Source: Girardinichthys multiradiatus (lineage: Eukaryota > Chordata > Actinopteri > Cyprinodontiformes > Goodeidae). From it: 64,000 nucleotides of DNA. Position 1 is the stretch's first letter. The number at the start of each line of letters is the position of its first letter. The position numbers and the translations under genes are program-made. The notes below the pieces were generated by a model. That model had not been told where the DNA came from and searched no databases. It saw nothing but the letters and a program-made list of their open reading frames with translations. This document shows positions 61,290 through 64,000 of this stretch, piece by piece. The stretch covers positions 46,163,986-46,227,985 of the forward strand of contig NC_061815.1 of the NCBI RefSeq assembly GCF_021462225.1, given 5' to 3'.

Positions 61290-62306
61290 CTGCCAAATGA
61301 AGCCAGATAACATTCAGAGTGAGGAGCTGCATCAGATCAGCAGAGAGGAAACAGCGCTGGCAGCATCTCCACCCATAAATATCATACACTGTACTGGAGT
61401 GCCAGGATCTCAAGTCTGTCTCCAAGTCAGCAGCGTGTGTGTGATAGCTGCATACATCTACAGGACATGTGAAGTGAGGTTTGAGTAAAGGTAGTTCAAT
61501 TTTCCCATGCATGTTTTTCTAGAATCATTCAGTTAATCTGCAAAGGCTTAAAACAGGAAGTGAATGTAATGAATGAAAAAAAAAAAAAAAAAGAATTTTT
61601 AATTTAGATAATTTTGACAGCTGGCTCTTTTGTTCCACTGAAAGAGATAGTCAGAATCTGAAACTGATGTGGGTCAAAAGACATTTCAGATCAGGTTTTA
61701 CCACCTGTTCAGATCTTGTGAAGCTTTTGCAAGATTGTAAAATATAAAACTCAACCAATGGGGGCACAGTGATGTTGCATCAAATAAAACAGGGCTGTAG
61801 AACAAATGCAAGTCATAGCTAATGCTAAACAGATGTGACCAAATGCTGGAGAGGCAGTCTGTGTAGCCTCAGGGTGGGAGAATAAAATTCAACCAAAGAG
61901 AGAGCAGGAACCAGATACTCCCCTGAACAGACTGTTCTTACCATGACTGTGCAAAACTAGTTTAAATAGTACAGGGATAATCTGTGTTCATCATTCACCA
62001 ACGGCAGATCATTTATGTAATCAGAAATGTGAGGTAACATTGGCATCATTAAATGATCTTTTCTTGCTGCAGCTCATCTTCACAAAGCACTTATACGTCC
62101 GACATAAAGAGTTAAGTGGCACAGCTTATTTTCCAGCACATCTACACCGATCTTCTGTCCACAACAGCTGTGTCTATTTAAATAAGCATTGGTCTAAGAT
62201 GATGGAGCTGATGTAATTAAGTGTTTTAAAATGATCAGCAAAATGTGGCTGAGAAAGAATCTAATAAAAAACTTTTTGAATATTAAAAAAAAGAACATCT
62301 CACATA

Positions 62307-63874
62307 CAGGTCCTTCTCAAAATATTAACATATTGTGATAAAGGTAATTATTTTCCATAATGTCATGATGAAAATTTAACATTCATATATTTTAGATTCA
62401 TTGCACACTAACTGAAATATTTCAGGTCTTTTATTGTCTTAATACGGATGATTGTGGCATACAGCTCATGAAAACCCAAAATTCCTATCTCACAAAATTA
62501 GCATATTTCATCCGACCAAAAACAGAAAAGTGTTTTTAATACAAAAAACGTCAACCTTCAAATAATCATGTACAGTTATGCACTCAATACTTGGTCGGGA
62601 ATCCTTTGGCAGAAATGACTGCTTCAATGCGGCGTGGCATGGAGGCAATCAGCCTGTGGCACTGCTGAGGTCTTATGGAGGCCCAGGATGCTTCGATAGC
62701 GGCCTTTAGCTCATCCAGAGTGTTGGGTCTTGAGTCTCTCAACGTTCTCTTCACAATATTCCACAGATTCTTTATGGGGTTCAGGTCAGAAGAGTTGGCA
62801 GGCCAATTGAGCACAGTGATACCAAGGTCAGTAAACCATTTACCAGTGGTTTTGGCACTGTGAGCAGGTGCCAGGTCGTGCTGAAAAATGAAATCTTCAT
62901 CTCCATAAAGCTTTTCAGCAGATGGAAGCATGAAGTGCTCCAAAATCTCCTGATAGCTAGCTGCATTGACCCTGCCCTTGATAAAACACAGTGGACCAAC
63001 ACCAGCAGCTGACACGGCACCCCAGACCATCACTGACTGTGGGTACTTGACACTGGACTTCTGGCATTTTGGCATTTCCTTCTCCCCAGTCTTCCTCCAG
63101 ACTCTGGCACCTTAATTTCCGAATGACATGCAGAATTTGCTTTCATCCGAAAAAAGTACTTTGGACCACTGAGCAACAGTCCAGTGCTGCTTCTCTGTAG
63201 CCCAGGTCTGGGGAATGCGGCACCTGTAGCCCATTTCCTGCACACGCCTGTGCACGGTGGCTCTGGATGTTTCTACTCCAGACTCAGTCCACTGCTTCCA
63301 CAGGTCCCCCAAGGTCTGGAATCGGCCCTTCTCCACAATCGTCCTCAGGGTCCGGTCACCTCTTCTCGTTGTGCAGCGTTTTCTGCCACACTTTTTCCTT
63401 CCCACAGACTTCCCACTGAGGTGCCTTGATACAGCACTCTGGGAACAGCCTATTCGTTCAGAAATTTCTTTCTGTGTCTTACCCTCTTGCTTGAGGGTGT
63501 CAATAGTGGCCTTCTGGACAGCAGTCAGGTCGGCAGTCTTACCCATGATTGGGGTTTTGAGTGATGAACCAGGCTGGGAGTTTTAAAGGCCTCAGGAATC
63601 TTTTGCAGGTGTTTAGAGTTAACTCGTTGATTCAGATGATTTGGTTCATAGCTCGTTTAGAGACGCTTTTAATGATATGCTAATTTTGTGAGATAGGAAT
63701 TTTGGGTTTTCATGAGCTGTATGCCAAAATCATCCGTATTAAGACAATAAAAAACCTGAAATATTTCAGTTAGTGTGCAATGAATCTAAAATATATGAAT
63801 GTTAAATTTTCATCATTACATTATGGAAAATAATTAACTTTATCACAATATGCTAATATTTTGAGAAGGACCTG
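62307..63874 (-). mobile_element. Structurally complete Tc1-like transposon, inactive
   Basis: This 1568-bp element starts CAGGTCCTTCTCAAAA and ends with its reverse complement. It is flanked by TA at 62305-62306 and 63875-63876, the target duplication of the Tc1/mariner superfamily. Terminal inverted repeats are about 200 bp long (62307-62507 and 63675-63874). One transposase frame lies on the minus strand. It sits in a qdpr intron in the gene's orientation. The near-identity of the two long repeats suggests a young insertion. Confidence 0.95.
62584..63546 (-). pseudogene. Tc1-like transposase, one stop and a catalytic substitution
   Basis: A 320-codon frame from the ATG at 63544-63546 to a stop at 62584-62586, the usual length for the family. 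It begins MGKTADLT, followed by a paired-type helix-turn-helix (KEISERIGCSQSAVSRHLSG) and a basic linker. The catalytic domain shows the first Asp in FSDESK, the second in FQHDLAPAHSAK and, 34 residues later, NPIKNLW, where the third acidic residue (Glu in active DD34E enzymes) is Lys (codon 62770-62772). A single TAA at 63112-63114 follows Gly-Asn at codon 145. Either lesion alone should abolish cut-and-paste activity; otherwise the frame is intact. Confidence 0.93.
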
Positions 63875-63876
63875 TA

Positions 63877-64000
63877 TATTGATTTGTGGTAAAGGATGGC
63901 TGCATATTATTCTGCAGAACCATGTTACCAGATTTGATTTAAAACTGATCCACTACGGAGGAGAGTGGTCCCACTGTAAGACTTTAATAATTTAACATTC
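63877..64000. other. Window end, unassigned
   Basis: Unique sequence right of the Tc1-like element, presumably intron of qdpr. Confidence 0.4.

Larger units (their letters stand above)
61290..64000 (-). other. qdpr: Part of an upstream qdpr intron
   Basis: No further qdpr exon is visible up to the end of the window. The interval holds the complete Tc1-like element; otherwise it is AT-rich, with an A-run near 61577-61591. Confidence 0.6.

Noticed and set aside
1..64000. Search for bacterial-type systems, CRISPR arrays, operons, rRNA or tRNA genes
   Set aside because: Nothing fits. Regularly spaced repeats are microsatellites, and the only tRNA-like boxes are in SINE heads.

Overview
The window is vertebrate DNA, most likely from a ray-finned (percomorph) fish. 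The evidence is low gene density, AT-rich unique sequence, many (CA)n, (CTAC)n and (GGAT)n simple repeats, and a dense mix of teleost-type transposons: Tc1-like DNA elements, Ty3/gypsy chromoviruses, LINEs with ATTGA-type tails, and a tRNA-headed SINE with an L2-like tail. A cyprinodontiform or relative is a guess from repeat flavour only.

One host gene is supported. The 3' end of qdpr (quinoid dihydropteridine reductase) lies on the minus strand. Its penultimate coding exon is at 61206-61289 and its terminal coding exon, with stop, is at 56388-56490. They are joined by a 4.7 kb intron, with a probable 3' UTR down to about 55480. Earlier exons must lie beyond base 64000. The introns carry a SINE (58429-58786), a decayed Tc1-like element (58825-60413) and a structurally complete but dead Tc1-like transposon (62307-63874).

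Layout. 1-6.1 kb is unique sequence with a 1.1 kb CTAC array (743-1834). 6.1-7.1 kb holds a SINE and a LINE tail. 7.1-16.5 kb is largely unique. 16.55-17.96 kb is a decayed Tc1-like element. 22.4-27.6 kb is a retroelement cluster: a solo LTR with 5-bp target duplication, a Tc1-like remnant, an internally deleted gypsy chromovirus with its 3' LTR, another Tc1-like remnant and a LINE fragment. 29.4-32.9 kb is one minus-strand LINE copy split by two LTR-like insertions. 36-42 kb holds a SINE, a 1.2 kb foldback element with about 430-bp arms, a LINE tail and a nearly full-length, inactivated endonuclease/RT LINE with a perfect 10-bp target duplication. 42.5-45.3 kb holds a MITE and a Tc1-like remnant. 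45.3-54.7 kb is mostly unique and is the best place for regulatory sequence of a neighbouring gene.

Most long open frames here are transposon remnants, simple-repeat frames or antisense shadows. I saw no rRNA, tRNA, CRISPR array, operon or defence system, and no undescribed biological system that I would defend. The most interesting items are the foldback element, the nested insertions, the recurrent loss of the catalytic Glu in Tc1-like copies, and one unassigned 78-codon frame at 33189-33422.
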